Positions 25,808 to 34,725 of a stretch of 46,615 bases of DNA are shown here, in pieces (position 1 is the first letter of the stretch; each line of letters begins with the position of its first letter). The notes below the pieces were generated by a model. It searched no databases. It worked only from the letters and a program-made list of their open reading frames with translations, and was not told where the DNA came from. The translations under genes and the position numbers were made by a program. Source of the stretch: Butyrivibrio sp. AE2015 (GTDB lineage: Bacteria > Bacillota > Clostridia > Lachnospirales > Lachnospiraceae); assembly GCF_000420825.1 (NCBI RefSeq), contig NZ_ATVR01000026.1, positions 1-46,615 on the forward strand, in the 5' to 3' direction.

Positions 25808-25933
25808 TTTTCTTTTCCCCTTTTATCTCATAAGTACGCCGCAGCCTCAACAAAAGCAACAACAGAATTTATGATAGCACTTTGTGTACAAATTGTGAAC
25901 AGGAAAAGAATAAAAAAAGTATAAATTATTAAA

Positions 25934-27592
25934 TTAAGAATAAAATCTCTTTTCAAGTCGTTTTTCAAAGTCTGATTTTGGCATTGGATTATCATACAAA
26001 AAGCCTTGAACCACGTGGCATCCAACGTGTTTTAGAAGTTCAATCTGATCTTCTCTCTCAACACCCTCTGCAATAACACTAACTCCAAGTTCTTTTGCCA
26101 TCATGATAATATTTCTTAACACTATTTCGTCGCTTTTGTTAAGATTATCGTTATTTATAAATGATCTGTCAATTTTTATCTCTGATACCGGAAAATCACG
26201 AAGAGTAGAAAGAGATGAAAAACCTGTTCCAAAATCATCAATTGAAGTTGCGATTCCATACTCTTTAAGTCTTTCAAGGAAAGCTGTCATGAGTATTCTC
26301 TCATCCTCACTTGAAGTCTCTGTAACTTCTATCTGGATCATCTTTCGCTCAACTCCGCTTTCATCGATTATCCTTATTATTTCCTTTGCAAGGTGCTTAT
26401 AACTTAAGTCTTTCCTTGAGAAATTAACGGAAACAGGTACAGGGAGCATTCCTTTTTGTTTCCAGTCGTTGATATATTCGCATGTCTTTTTAAGGACATA
26501 TAAGTCAAGAGATGCAACCATTCCCTCCTGCTCAAGAATAGGAACGAACTCGGTAGGATAAAGAACCACTCCGTTGCAGAACCATCTTGCCAGAGATTCA
26601 CCACCAACTATTTCTCCCGTGATAGTGTCTACTTTTGGCTGAAGATATATCCTGAATTCTTCATTTGCAAGAGCTTCCTCGTATCTGTCCTCTATCTGTT
26701 TCTGTCTGTAAATTCTGGTACTCATAGCCTTATTAACAAAAACATATGGCTTATTTGCTACATTCTTGGCATAGTTACATGCCATAATAGCTCTTGAAAT
26801 AAGCTGCCCAGGCTCTTTTAATGACTCATCCACGGCATATACACCTATGACAGCTGCAATGGTAAATTCATCCCTCTTGCCGTTTTTTTCGCCATAAACC
26901 GGTACTGCAGACAAGAACTTAAGGAATTCTTTTGTCCTCTCTTTTTTGATGAGTGCAGTAAAATTATCGCCACCAAAATGAGCAACAATCTCATCAGGTC
27001 CACAAAATTCCCTGAGTTTTTTCGCGTAGCGCTTCATTATCTCATCACCCTCAGCAAGCCCATATCTCCTGCTGATAAGGCCATAGCTCTTTAAATTAAA
27101 ATAGAATGAATCATATTCATATATAGCTTTGGTGCCACAGAGTTTAGTGGCGTACTGAACAAATCCACCTGAATTGGGAAGGCCTGTAAGATACTGAGTA
27201 AGGGCGCTCTTTTCAACCACCTGTGATAAAAGAAAACGCTCCATATGGAAAGAAAGTATATCAATGATAACAGCAAAAGCCTTATATTCTTCCTCTGACC
27301 AGCCCTTATCACCATAAAGATAAACATTATATGTAACTTCCTTGCGTCCAGCCATTTTATGTTTAAAAAGATATGCTGGTGCTTCTTTTTCAGGCACAGG
27401 TCCAAATAGTGGTATTACCACATCAGGTTCGCCAGCTTTATCAGAATCCTTGGAATCAGACACTATTGCAACAATTGAGCGCAAAGCAAATTCCTTGGCA
27501 ACATCAGAAAGAGCCCCCGGCGATATTTCGGGAGTCACATCCTCTTCAGATAAAATCTGTACGTAATTTTCAAAACTTCTTTCAAATGTCAT
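25934..27592 (-). CDS. Degenerate-GGDEF plus EAL cyclic-di-GMP protein
   Basis: A 552-residue cytoplasmic protein: N-terminal region of about 130 residues without a clear domain, a GGDEF domain (about 140-300) with the signature changed to FGGDNF and therefore probably inactive as a cyclase, and an EAL phosphodiesterase domain (about 310-550). The EAL motif reads ESL (GGESLARW), but the other catalytic segments are intact: SVNFSRKDL, EVTETS, SIDDFGTGFSSL and VIAEGVE, so it probably hydrolyses cyclic di-GMP. The start at 27592 has GAGGA eight bases upstream; the open frame extends further to 27655. Own transcription unit. Confidence 0.88.
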   Translation of the reverse strand: MTFERSFENYVQILSEEDVTPEISPGALSDVAKEFALRSIVAIVSDSKDSDKAGEPDVVIPLFGPVPEKEAPAYLFKHKMAGRKEVTYNVYLYGDKGWSEEEYKAFAVIIDILSFHMERFLLSQVVEKSALTQYLTGLPNSGGFVQYATKLCGTKAIYEYDSFYFNLKSYGLISRRYGLAEGDEIMKRYAKKLREFCGPDEIVAHFGGDNFTALIKKERTKEFLKFLSAVPVYGEKNGKRDEFTIAAVIGVYAVDESLKEPGQLISRAIMACNYAKNVANKPYVFVNKAMSTRIYRQKQIEDRYEEALANEEFRIYLQPKVDTITGEIVGGESLARWFCNGVVLYPTEFVPILEQEGMVASLDLYVLKKTCEYINDWKQKGMLPVPVSVNFSRKDLSYKHLAKEIIRIIDESGVERKMIQIEVTETSSEDERILMTAFLERLKEYGIATSIDDFGTGFSSLSTLRDFPVSEIKIDRSFINNDNLNKSDEIVLRNIIMMAKELGVSVIAEGVEREDQIELLKHVGCHVVQGFLYDNPMPKSDFEKRLEKRFYS

Positions 27593-27714
27593 GGACACAT
27601 CCTCATTTATTTTTTGTAAAAGTGTGACACAATATAATTTTATAAAAAAAAACACTTTTTTTCAATTACATACAAACCATAAAATAATAAATATTGAAAT
27701 TTAATTGCATTGAA

Positions 27715-27745
27715 AAAGGCTATGCCATATTATGGCATAGCCTTT
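27715..27745. terminator. Terminator after the HU gene
   Basis: AAAGGCTATGCCA (27715-27727) pairs exactly with TGGCATAGCCTTT (27733-27745); the minus strand continues TTC after five T in all. Confidence 0.9.
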
Positions 27746-27760
27746 AGCTTCGTTAGAAAA

Positions 27761-28039
27761 TTATTTCTTGTTTACAAGATCCTTAAGAGCCTTACCAGCC
27801 TTGAACTTAGGTGCTACAGATGCAGGAATCTTGATAGCTGCGCCAGTCTGAGGATTCTTACCTGTTCTAGCAGCTCTCTTTGTTGTCTCGAATGTACCGA
27901 AACCAACAAGCTGAACCTTACCCTTCTTCTTAAGCTCCTTTGTTACTGTGTCTGTGAATGCGTTAAGTGCTGCAGCAGCGTCCTTCTTTGAAAGTCCTGC
28001 TTCCTTAGCGATTGCATCGATAAGTTCTGTCTTGTTCAT
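27761..28039 (-). CDS. hup: DNA-binding protein HU
   Basis: A 92-residue nucleoid protein of the HU/IHF family that bends DNA without much sequence preference. It shows the typical N-terminal MNKTELIDAIAKEAGLSKKDA, the VQLVGFGTFETTKRAARTGKNPQTG arm segment, and the IKIPASVAPKFKAGKALKD tail. Length is normal. GGAGGG lies before the ATG. It has its own promoter and strong terminator, in keeping with high expression. Confidence 0.97.
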   Translation of the reverse strand: MNKTELIDAIAKEAGLSKKDAAAALNAFTDTVTKELKKKGKVQLVGFGTFETTKRAARTGKNPQTGAAIKIPASVAPKFKAGKALKDLVNKK

Positions 28040-28080
28040 TTAATTTTCCCTCCAAAAAGAAATTATTTATTACAAAGCCC

Positions 28081-28109
28081 ATTTTACCACTAATATGTAC
28101 TCATAACAA
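28081..28109 (-). promoter_or_regulatory. Promoter of the HU gene
   Basis: TTGTTA (28109-28104) and TAAAAT (28086-28081) on the minus strand, 17 bp apart, with a leader of about 35 nt. Confidence 0.65.
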
Positions 28110-28156
28110 CAGTAAAATGCAGAAAAATACTATGTTTTTCTGATTTTTTCCCTTTT

Positions 28157-29533
28157 TTACCTAGAATTTAAGGCGATTTCGATCATTTTCCCCAGATAAG
28201 TGAAGTCAGTTATATCGGATTGAGGCATTTTTCGCGAATTATTTCGTGTATTATACAACACAATATAACCCATTTGATATTTTTCATTCATCTTATAAAA
28301 GAAAGCATGCTTTATTCCATTGTCCCTAAAGAACTCCAAAGCACTTGTCAACCTCAACTGATTCTCCGGAGTATCTACAACAAACACTCCATTGTCATCG
28401 AATTTTTCATCAAATGCCCTGTCTGTTGCATATCCCAGTTCACTTACATGTTCCTCGATCATGCCAAGTTTTTGATCATTCTCATTGCCTGTATCAGTCC
28501 TACGCTTAAAGCCAATGTAACTTTCTTTAACATTTTTGAAAAAAATATATCCTTCATCAATTTCATAGGTGGCGATAAGCTGCATGAATGAAGTTACAAT
28601 AGTCTTATTGCCAAAACCGAAAAATCCATCCAAAAATCCCAATACCAGCTTAGTCTTATCCTGCGGCTTGGCATAGCCCACGATCCCTCCGATCGTATCA
28701 AGCTCGCCATCTATTATAGGGCCATGAACTTCAGAGTTATACATCACATATCTGTTTTTTCCTCTGTTCTTGGCTCTATAAAGCATCTTGTCTGCAAGGT
28801 TAAAAAGCTTATCATAGGAATCTACATCTTTAGGATAATTGCCCGTTCCTATTGATACTGTGACAAGCGGATAACCATCCTTATCAAACCGCATTTTCTC
28901 TACACGTTCACGGATTGCTTTTAAATAATTTCTAAGTCCATTCGAATCAGACTTGCCATTTATGACAAGCATGATTTCATCGCCACCGATTCTTCCGGCT
29001 TTTCCATCATTTTTCAAAACATCCAGGACTATTTTTCCAACTTCAAGAAGGATCTTATCTCCAAATGAATGTCCCATGGTATCATTTATCTTCTTGAAGT
29101 TATCAATGTCCATGATACATAGTGAGAAGCCATCACTTCCTTCGACCATCCTGGATTTGGCATAATCAATTATAGCCTGTTTGTCTAAAAGACCTGTTCC
29201 ATAGTCGATGGAATGACTACTCCCACCATTAAGTGTCTCAACATCTTTTAATGAAATGGAAATATTCTTTGGATTGCCATCTGCTCTATGGCAATCAGCG
29301 ATCACCCAGAACAGATTATTGTTTTTCCCAAAAATGCGAAAGCAGAGCGTCTCGCCGGTTGTACTGGCGAGATGCTCTACCATTTCATACAATAAATGCT
29401 GGTCATCCGGATAAACATTAGACAGAAAGCTCTTTTGATCCGGGTCTGAAACATAATCAGAAAAAGCAAAATCAGCGTCGATAATATTTAGTTCCTCATC
29501 AACTATCGCAATTCCTGCATTATCTGAAGCCAT
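28157..29533 (-). CDS. PAS-like / GGDEF / GAF-like diguanylate cyclase
   Basis: A 458-residue soluble protein. Residues 1-100 look like a PAS sensor (IAIVDEELNIIDADFAFSDYV). A GGDEF domain follows (about 105-270) with RIGGDEIML, where the final Phe of GGDEF is Ile but the catalytic Gly-Gly-Asp-Glu is kept, so activity is likely. The last 190 residues, with strands such as YEIDEGYIFFKNVKESYIGFKR and HAFFYKMNEKYQMGYIVLYN, look like a GAF-type domain. It starts 24 bp after the phosphofructokinase gene, with AGGAG before its ATG, so the two are probably co-transcribed. Confidence 0.82.
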   Translation of the reverse strand: MASDNAGIAIVDEELNIIDADFAFSDYVSDPDQKSFLSNVYPDDQHLLYEMVEHLASTTGETLCFRIFGKNNNLFWVIADCHRADGNPKNISISLKDVETLNGGSSHSIDYGTGLLDKQAIIDYAKSRMVEGSDGFSLCIMDIDNFKKINDTMGHSFGDKILLEVGKIVLDVLKNDGKAGRIGGDEIMLVINGKSDSNGLRNYLKAIRERVEKMRFDKDGYPLVTVSIGTGNYPKDVDSYDKLFNLADKMLYRAKNRGKNRYVMYNSEVHGPIIDGELDTIGGIVGYAKPQDKTKLVLGFLDGFFGFGNKTIVTSFMQLIATYEIDEGYIFFKNVKESYIGFKRRTDTGNENDQKLGMIEEHVSELGYATDRAFDEKFDDNGVFVVDTPENQLRLTSALEFFRDNGIKHAFFYKMNEKYQMGYIVLYNTRNNSRKMPQSDITDFTYLGKMIEIALNSR

Positions 29534-29557
29534 AGCTACTCCTAAAAGGTGGCCTAA

Positions 29558-30817
29558 TCATAAAATATCCTGGAATCCAGGTCTGTAAAGGTGTCTTGGA
29601 ATACCGTCAACCATGATTGGTCCAACATCACCCTGAATAAGAGGTCTTACATAGGTGATGAACTCATTAGTTACATATGTGCCTTCTTTATTGATCCATT
29701 CTCTTGGAACTGTTCTTTCGTCATTGGCAATCTTATGAACATCTTTAACTTCTGTTCCGGCCTGATAAGGGTCATCAGAAAGTCTCTCGATAACAACCAT
29801 CTTTCCGCTGTCACCTTCGTCCGCAGCCTTCATCGCTGCACCGCCAACTTCATAAGCTTCAAGAATATCAACTCTTGATGCACAATGGCTTGCTGCTCTC
29901 TGAAGTGTTGAAAGCTCGATAGCACGAGTCTTACAACCGCACTCGCTGGCAACAACATTGCAAAGATATCTTGCAGTTCCTGTAAGCTGCTTATGTCCAA
30001 ATGCATCAACATACTCAATGTTGTTGTCCATATCACTTACATACTTACCATCTTTTGTTCTGATACCTTCTGATACAGCAACAACGATGGATGCTTTATT
30101 TTTAAGCAGGGATTTGATTTTCTTAATGAATGCATCCATATCAAATGGAATTTCAGGAAGATAGATTGCATCAGGTCCGTCACAGTCCTCGCCTCTTGCA
30201 AGTGCTGTTGCGCCTGTAAGCCATCCGGCATTTCTTCCCATTACTTCAACGATAATAACCTGTCCATGACTGGTTTCAAGGGACCAGCTGTCTCTGATGA
30301 TCTCTTTAACAGAGGTTCCGATATACTTGGCTGCTGAGCCATAACCCGGTGTATGATCTGTAAGTGCAAGGTCGTTATCAATTGTCTTAGGGCAACCAAC
30401 AAACCTTATATCAGATCCGGAAATAATAGCATAATCTGAAAGCTTTTTGATCGTATCCATAGAGTCGTTTCCGCCAATATAGATAAAGCAATCAATTTCA
30501 AGTTTTGTCAGGATATCAAATATCTTCTCATAGATCTCTTTGTTCTCAAAGATTTCTGGGAGTTTAAATCTGCATGATCCCAAATATGCAGATGGGGTTC
30601 TCTTCAAAAGCTCAATATCAAGTCCGCTCTGAATGTGATCTGAAAGGTCAACATATCTCCCTTCCATAAGTCCCTGGACGCCGTGGATCATTCCATAAAC
30701 CTTGTTGTATCCACGATCCTTAGCAGTTCTGTAAACTCCGGCAAGTGACGAGTTGATAGCTGCTGTAGGACCTCCCGACTGTCCAACAATAACGTTACGT
30801 TTCTTTTTCTGTACCAT
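29558..30817 (-). CDS. pfp: Pyrophosphate-type 6-phosphofructokinase
   Basis: A 419-residue glycolytic enzyme phosphorylating fructose-6-phosphate. Phosphoryl donor signatures point to pyrophosphate: GGNDSMDT has Asp where ATP enzymes have Gly (GGDGS), and CPKTIDND has Lys where ATP enzymes have Gly. Other family segments are GQSGGPTAAINSSL near the start and VMGRNAGWLTG. A PPi enzyme makes the step reversible and saves ATP. I take the ATG at 30817 with AAAGGGG ten bases upstream; an in-frame ATG at 30847 has no ribosome binding site. First gene of an operon with the GGDEF gene. Confidence 0.9.
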   Translation of the reverse strand: MVQKKKRNVIVGQSGGPTAAINSSLAGVYRTAKDRGYNKVYGMIHGVQGLMEGRYVDLSDHIQSGLDIELLKRTPSAYLGSCRFKLPEIFENKEIYEKIFDILTKLEIDCFIYIGGNDSMDTIKKLSDYAIISGSDIRFVGCPKTIDNDLALTDHTPGYGSAAKYIGTSVKEIIRDSWSLETSHGQVIIVEVMGRNAGWLTGATALARGEDCDGPDAIYLPEIPFDMDAFIKKIKSLLKNKASIVVAVSEGIRTKDGKYVSDMDNNIEYVDAFGHKQLTGTARYLCNVVASECGCKTRAIELSTLQRAASHCASRVDILEAYEVGGAAMKAADEGDSGKMVVIERLSDDPYQAGTEVKDVHKIANDERTVPREWINKEGTYVTNEFITYVRPLIQGDVGPIMVDGIPRHLYRPGFQDIL

Positions 30818-30855
30818 TTCCTCCAGTCCCCTTTCACGAAATATCATGTACTATT

Positions 30856-30884
30856 ATTATATTCAAAAAAACGTCAACTGTCAC
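30856..30884 (-). promoter_or_regulatory. Promoter of the phosphofructokinase operon
   Basis: GTGACA (30884-30879) and TATAAT (30861-30856) on the minus strand, 17 bp apart; 11 of 12 consensus bases match. Confidence 0.75.
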
Positions 30885-30910
30885 TATTTATATCAAATTA
30901 TCGACTATTC

Positions 30911-32014
30911 TTAAGTATCCGGTAAAAGAACCACATCCATACTGATCGGGTTGTGGTCTGAATACTGGAATACTGTGTTGTGTGTTCTAATGCCCTGAAC
31001 AGCAACATTGCTAGAAACTATGAAACCATCTATAACGTAGTACTGGAATGCATTTGGTGACTTATCCTGAGCATCAGCATACACTCTGTCCAGAGATCTG
31101 CATGTAGGATTGGAAACATCTGTCATAAACTGAAAATCGACACCAAATTCTGACACATCTATTACTCCTGCCTCCCAGTTACCTTCAAGCACCGGATAGC
31201 TGCTTGTATCAATATTGGAAAAGACCTGATTAAAATCGCCACCGGCTATTACATAATTGCCTTTATTAAACTCTTCTTTCATAATCTCTTTTAACATATT
31301 AGTCTGGGCAATCTTGCCTTCACCATCGTCATAGGCTTCCAAATGAAGATTTATAAGAACAAGCTCTTTTTCAGAATTCTCAATAGGCATCCTCATTACC
31401 TGAAGGCATCTCTTAAGATTGCCTGTCCTAAGCGGCCATGAAAAAGGACATGGAAGCTGTATTCGCTTAGCTTCATCAATCACAAACGAACTGTAAGTAG
31501 CAATTCCGCCTTCAACTTTTCCAATAGGAGGAATCGGATAAGGAACAAAAGAAACCTTGAAATTGTAAGCAAAAGTACTCTGACTCTTGGCAGCATAACA
31601 TCCGGATTTCTTTTTTATATACTCATACTCATCAACAAAATGAGATCTTGTAGAATTGCGATCCATCTCCTGAACCATTAAAATATCAGGATTTATCTCA
31701 TCTATTCTGTCAACAATACCCTCAAGATTATACCCGACTCTTTCATAAGTCGCAGTATTTACCATTTTTCCACCATCCATAAAGAAATCGGCGTTATCGC
31801 CAAGGGCTCCATATCCAATATTCCATGCCATAATCCTTATGGACTTATTTGTCTTCAAGGTCTTTCCGCCATAGTTCTCAACTTCAAGCTTTTCTACAGC
31901 TGCAGGATTATACTCATCCAGAGTAAGGTATCCCAATACCGTAGCTACTATGAGAATCAAAAAGGCAAGTACTGAACAAACTGAAATAATTAGTGGTTTA
32001 ATGATCTTCTTCAC
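30911..32014 (-). CDS. Membrane-anchored endonuclease/exonuclease/phosphatase-fold protein
   Basis: A 367-residue protein with one N-terminal transmembrane helix (about 5-30) and an extracellular EEP domain. EEP motifs are clear: IRIMAWNIGYGA, ILMVQEMDRNS (metal-binding Glu), VLINLHLEAYDDGEGK, VIAGGDFNQ (Asp/Asn pair) and a C-terminal SDHNPISMDV (catalytic Asp-His). The family cleaves phosphodiesters of nucleic acids, phosphoinositides or sphingomyelin; an outward-facing version may act on lipids or DNA outside the cell. The best start is GTG at 32014 with TAGGAGG five bases upstream. A terminator hairpin stands immediately before the ribosome binding site. Confidence 0.85.
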   Translation of the reverse strand: MKKIIKPLIISVCSVLAFLILIVATVLGYLTLDEYNPAAVEKLEVENYGGKTLKTNKSIRIMAWNIGYGALGDNADFFMDGGKMVNTATYERVGYNLEGIVDRIDEINPDILMVQEMDRNSTRSHFVDEYEYIKKKSGCYAAKSQSTFAYNFKVSFVPYPIPPIGKVEGGIATYSSFVIDEAKRIQLPCPFSWPLRTGNLKRCLQVMRMPIENSEKELVLINLHLEAYDDGEGKIAQTNMLKEIMKEEFNKGNYVIAGGDFNQVFSNIDTSSYPVLEGNWEAGVIDVSEFGVDFQFMTDVSNPTCRSLDRVYADAQDKSPNAFQYYVIDGFIVSSNVAVQGIRTHNTVFQYSDHNPISMDVVLLPDT

Positions 32015-32032
32015 ATTTCCTCCTAAAAAAAG

Positions 32033-32078
32033 AACTTCCGTCACCAGGAAACACACGAATGCCTGGCAAACGGAAGTT
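32033..32078 (-). terminator. Terminator directly before the EEP gene
   Basis: AACTTCCGT (32033-32041) pairs with ACGGAAGTT (32070-32078), with an inner CCAGG/CCTGG helix (32044-32048/32062-32066). The minus strand runs on into a T-tract that touches the EEP ribosome binding site. It must stop most transcripts arriving from the upstream genes, so EEP depends on readthrough or attenuation. Confidence 0.8.
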
Positions 32079-32091
32079 TTAAAAGTTTTTC

Positions 32092-32301
32092 TTAAAAGTC
32101 CTCTTCCATAAGGGCAAGTTTCTTACCTCTTGCTTTACCTAATCCATAGAATACTGAAGCTACGACTATAACACAGACACCTGCAACAGCACATCCAATC
32201 AAGAGTTTCTTTTTGTCTTCATCAAAGCTGTCCCATATCTCCATTGCCTGATCAAGCTTGTCCTTAGCAAATTCAATTACAGCATCTACAAATTCTGTCA
32301 T
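32092..32301 (-). CDS. Small single-pass membrane protein
   Basis: A 69-residue protein: a charged, probably helical N-terminal part (about 1-33, rich in Asp/Glu/Lys), one transmembrane helix (about 34-54, LLIGCAVAGVCVIVVASVFYG) and a Lys-rich tail. I do not recognise a family. The ATG at 32301 has AGGAGG six bases upstream; an in-frame start at 32319 overlaps the previous gene. It lies 10 bp after the AI-2E family gene and before a terminator, so it is the last gene of that transcript. A small accessory subunit of the transporter is possible but unproven. Confidence 0.7.
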   Translation of the reverse strand: MTEFVDAVIEFAKDKLDQAMEIWDSFDEDKKKLLIGCAVAGVCVIVVASVFYGLGKARGKKLALMEEDF

Positions 32302-32311
32302 AGTCCCCCTC

Positions 32312-33484
32312 CTATACATCTTTTTCTTTTATATCCTTATTGTAACTCTTTAATTTTCTTTCCTCAAGCTTTTTAAGGCAGTAGTCCTTCCAAACAAAGT
32401 CTATGATTGCCGCAAAAGGAATAGCTAAAAGAATACCTACAACTCCGAATAGTCTGCCTCCTAAAATGATGGAAATCAGGATCATAAGAGGTGAAACGCC
32501 AAGACTCTCTCCGAAAAGCTTAGGCTTAAGGACATATCCGTCAATTGTCTGCAGCACAATTGTAAATACCAAAAACCATAATGCATGCCATGGTTTAACA
32601 AGGACAAGGATAAAGCCGCCAATAAGCGCACCAACTATAGGTCCAAACGTAGGAGCAAGATTGGTAACTCCAACGATCACAGAAATAAGTACAGAATAGT
32701 TCATTCCTGTAACAAGCATAAAGATAAAGTTAATAACTCCCACTATGACTCCATCAATAATATCAAAGCTTATATATCTGATAAGAATCTGATTACATCT
32801 TGCAAGAAAATCTCCTGCACTTACATAGGTCTTTTCCTTCAATATCAGACTCATTACCCTTGATATTCCATTTATCAGTCTCTGCTTGTCAAGCATAAGA
32901 TAAATTGCCAGTATAAAAGCGATCACTGCATCAAAAAAGCCTTTTCCTGCACTTACAGATCCATCTAAAATATTCTGCATATTTTCCTGATTTGTAAAAT
33001 ACTTACTGATATTATCAAGGGCTCTTTCGCCAAGTCCTGCAAGCCCGCTTATATCAATACCAAATACCCTATTACCGGACTGATTTTCAAAACTGTCGAG
33101 CAACTGTTGTGATGAAGCAATGTACGATCCCAGATTCGAAGCAAAAGTACTTACGCTGTCCGCAACCTGTGGAATAAGTGCCACAAACAAAAGAACTACC
33201 GCAGCTATGATAACAACTATCGTCGTTGCAACTGAAAGCTTCCACTTTGTCTTTTCATTTTTGATCTTCTTAAAGATTGATCCGTTAAATGTACGGGCTA
33301 AAGGATCAAAAATATATGCTATTACTGCTCCTACTACAACCGGTTTGATAAATCCATATAAATTCCCAAACAGATCAAGAATTTCAGGAAGATGTGACAG
33401 CAACATATAAAATAAAACTGCAGAACAGGTAGCAATCGAATAGGAAACCCACCTTTTCTTAAACCACTTACCATTGAATTTCAT
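32312..33484 (-). CDS. AI-2E family transporter
   Basis: A 390-residue membrane protein of the AI-2E (UPF0118/PerM) family with about eight hydrophobic helices. Family features include FGNLYGFIKPVVVGAVIAYIFDPLAR near the N-terminus, FDIIDGVIVGVINFIFMLVTGM, the GVTNLAPTFGPIVGALIG segment near 275-292 and the C-terminal SLGVSPLMILISIILGGRLFGVVGILLAIPFAA. Some family members export autoinducer 2 and others are Na+/H+ antiporters, so the substrate is open. AAGGAGG precedes the ATG. It follows yihY by 24 bp. Confidence 0.9.
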   Translation of the reverse strand: MKFNGKWFKKRWVSYSIATCSAVLFYMLLSHLPEILDLFGNLYGFIKPVVVGAVIAYIFDPLARTFNGSIFKKIKNEKTKWKLSVATTIVVIIAAVVLLFVALIPQVADSVSTFASNLGSYIASSQQLLDSFENQSGNRVFGIDISGLAGLGERALDNISKYFTNQENMQNILDGSVSAGKGFFDAVIAFILAIYLMLDKQRLINGISRVMSLILKEKTYVSAGDFLARCNQILIRYISFDIIDGVIVGVINFIFMLVTGMNYSVLISVIVGVTNLAPTFGPIVGALIGGFILVLVKPWHALWFLVFTIVLQTIDGYVLKPKLFGESLGVSPLMILISIILGGRLFGVVGILLAIPFAAIIDFVWKDYCLKKLEERKLKSYNKDIKEKDV

Positions 33485-33508
33485 AACTACCTCCTTAAAG
33501 GAAAATGA

Positions 33509-34426
33509 TCATCCAAATTCATCATATTTTTTCGGTTTTCTCAGTTGTTTTGTGCTCTTCTTTTTAGCTTTTTTCCTGACTGTTTTCTGATGATGGTCCT
33601 GATACAGGACTTTAACCGCAGGATGGAAAAATCTGTTGATAAAAGCTCCGATAAAGAAAATATACATACAGGAATACAGCCAAAACATCATGATCACAGG
33701 CGTAGCCAGACTTCCGTAAAGAGAATAGTTGTCAGTCATATCAACATAAACAGAGAATATCCATGAAAAGACATACCAGACAACTGCTGAGAAAACTGCC
33801 CCCGGAAGCTGATAAATAAATTTAAATTTTGCACTTGGAACATAGGTATATATAAGTGCAAACATAAAAAGCGCAATTCCTATAACAAGTATAAACCTAA
33901 AATTGACTAAAAACGTAAAAACATATGAAACCGGTAAATACAAATTAATAAAAAAGCCTTCTATCAGTTTGCCGAAAACCATAAGCACCAGCATCAGAAG
34001 CATAATAACGATCATCACCAGTGTATAAACCGAAGCAATGAGTCTTAAATAAATATAATTTCTTCGTTCATCTATGTCATAGATACAGTTAAGGCCTCTG
34101 ATGAGAGCCAACATTCCAAGTGATCCCGCCCAGATAGTGATGATAGCAGAAAAAGACAATATGGCCGGAGACTGCATATAGGCTTCATCTACAAGTCTTA
34201 CAATAATATCGTGGGCAAAATACGGTGTGGCCTGAATAATGGCTCGCACCAGATCCTCTTTGGTAGCTGTGGTATATGGCAGTAAGGATGTAACCAAAAG
34301 AAGAAGAGGGATAAATGAAAGAATCAGAAAAAAAGCTGTGCTGCTTGCAAACGCTGCAATATTCTTTTTTTGCATCTTTGTAGCAAAGTCCACTCCCATT
34401 GCTATAAGTGCAGCTTTTACATTCAT
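33509..34426 (-). CDS. YihY/BrkB family membrane protein
   Basis: A 305-residue inner-membrane protein of the YihY family, formerly and wrongly annotated as ribonuclease BN. Six hydrophobic helices are predicted; family markers are the N-terminal KNIAAFASSTAFFLILSFIPLLLLV, GSLGMLALIRGLNCIYDIDERRNY near 105-130 and NYSLYGSLATPVIMMFWLYSCMYIFFIGAFINR near the C-terminus, then a Lys-rich cytoplasmic tail. The ATG at 34426 has GGGAG seven bases upstream; the longer frame to 34477 would cross the terminator at 34458-34487. Function is unknown. First gene of yihY-AI2E-small protein. Confidence 0.88.
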   Translation of the reverse strand: MNVKAALIAMGVDFATKMQKKNIAAFASSTAFFLILSFIPLLLLVTSLLPYTTATKEDLVRAIIQATPYFAHDIIVRLVDEAYMQSPAILSFSAIITIWAGSLGMLALIRGLNCIYDIDERRNYIYLRLIASVYTLVMIVIMLLMLVLMVFGKLIEGFFINLYLPVSYVFTFLVNFRFILVIGIALFMFALIYTYVPSAKFKFIYQLPGAVFSAVVWYVFSWIFSVYVDMTDNYSLYGSLATPVIMMFWLYSCMYIFFIGAFINRFFHPAVKVLYQDHHQKTVRKKAKKKSTKQLRKPKKYDEFG

Positions 34427-34457
34427 AACTGATCTCCCTGTTTGTAGTACAAAAGGA

Positions 34458-34487
34458 AAAAGCAGCCAATATTTCATGGCTGCTTTT
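34458..34487 (-). terminator. Terminator between the 6S-like RNA and yihY
   Basis: An 11-bp perfect stem (34458-34468 with 34477-34487, arm AAAAGCAGCCA) followed on the minus strand by a T-run. It would end the RNA transcript starting at about 34719. Confidence 0.85.
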
Positions 34488-34719
34488 GATTCCTAATTTA
34501 CCCCAAAATGCCGTTTCCTGTTATTTGACTCCTAGCTAACGCCAGGTGGGTTACCGCAACCATTATCGCTGTCTTCCTCTCCCAAAGCTTGTTCTGCGCA
34601 TGCGCAGAGCCGAAGGCGTGACATAAAAAATGGTGATGTAGGAGTCCCGTTTAAAGTAATGTAGGTTCAAATTACACAGGAGATGTCGGACACCCCAGGA
34701 GAAGTACTTGTGTACTTCT
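34488..34719 (-). ncRNA. ssrS: Candidate 6S RNA
   Basis: A promoter at 34726-34753 would start transcription at about 34719. The RNA begins with a 20-nt hairpin (34719-34700, 8-bp stem). CCTGGGGTGTCCG (34699-34687) then pairs, with G-U pairs, with CGGCATTTTGGGG (34513-34501), closing a domain of about 200 nt. Inside, GACTCCTA (34646-34639) pairs exactly with TAGGAGTC (34534-34527). The stretches between form a large open central region with a small hairpin, and the apical part contains GGTTGCGGTAACC and the palindrome TGCGCATGCGCA. Closing stem, central bubble, apical helix, length and an unlinked strong promoter agree with 6S RNA, the RNA polymerase-binding regulator. The CTGGGGTGTCCGAC start resembles the E. 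coli 6S 5' side. No open frame. Confidence 0.55.
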
Positions 34720-34725
34720 AACTCT

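Noticed and set aside
34440..34477. Longer N-terminus for YihY
   Set aside because: It would cross the terminator hairpin at 34458-34487, and a good ribosome binding site supports 34426.
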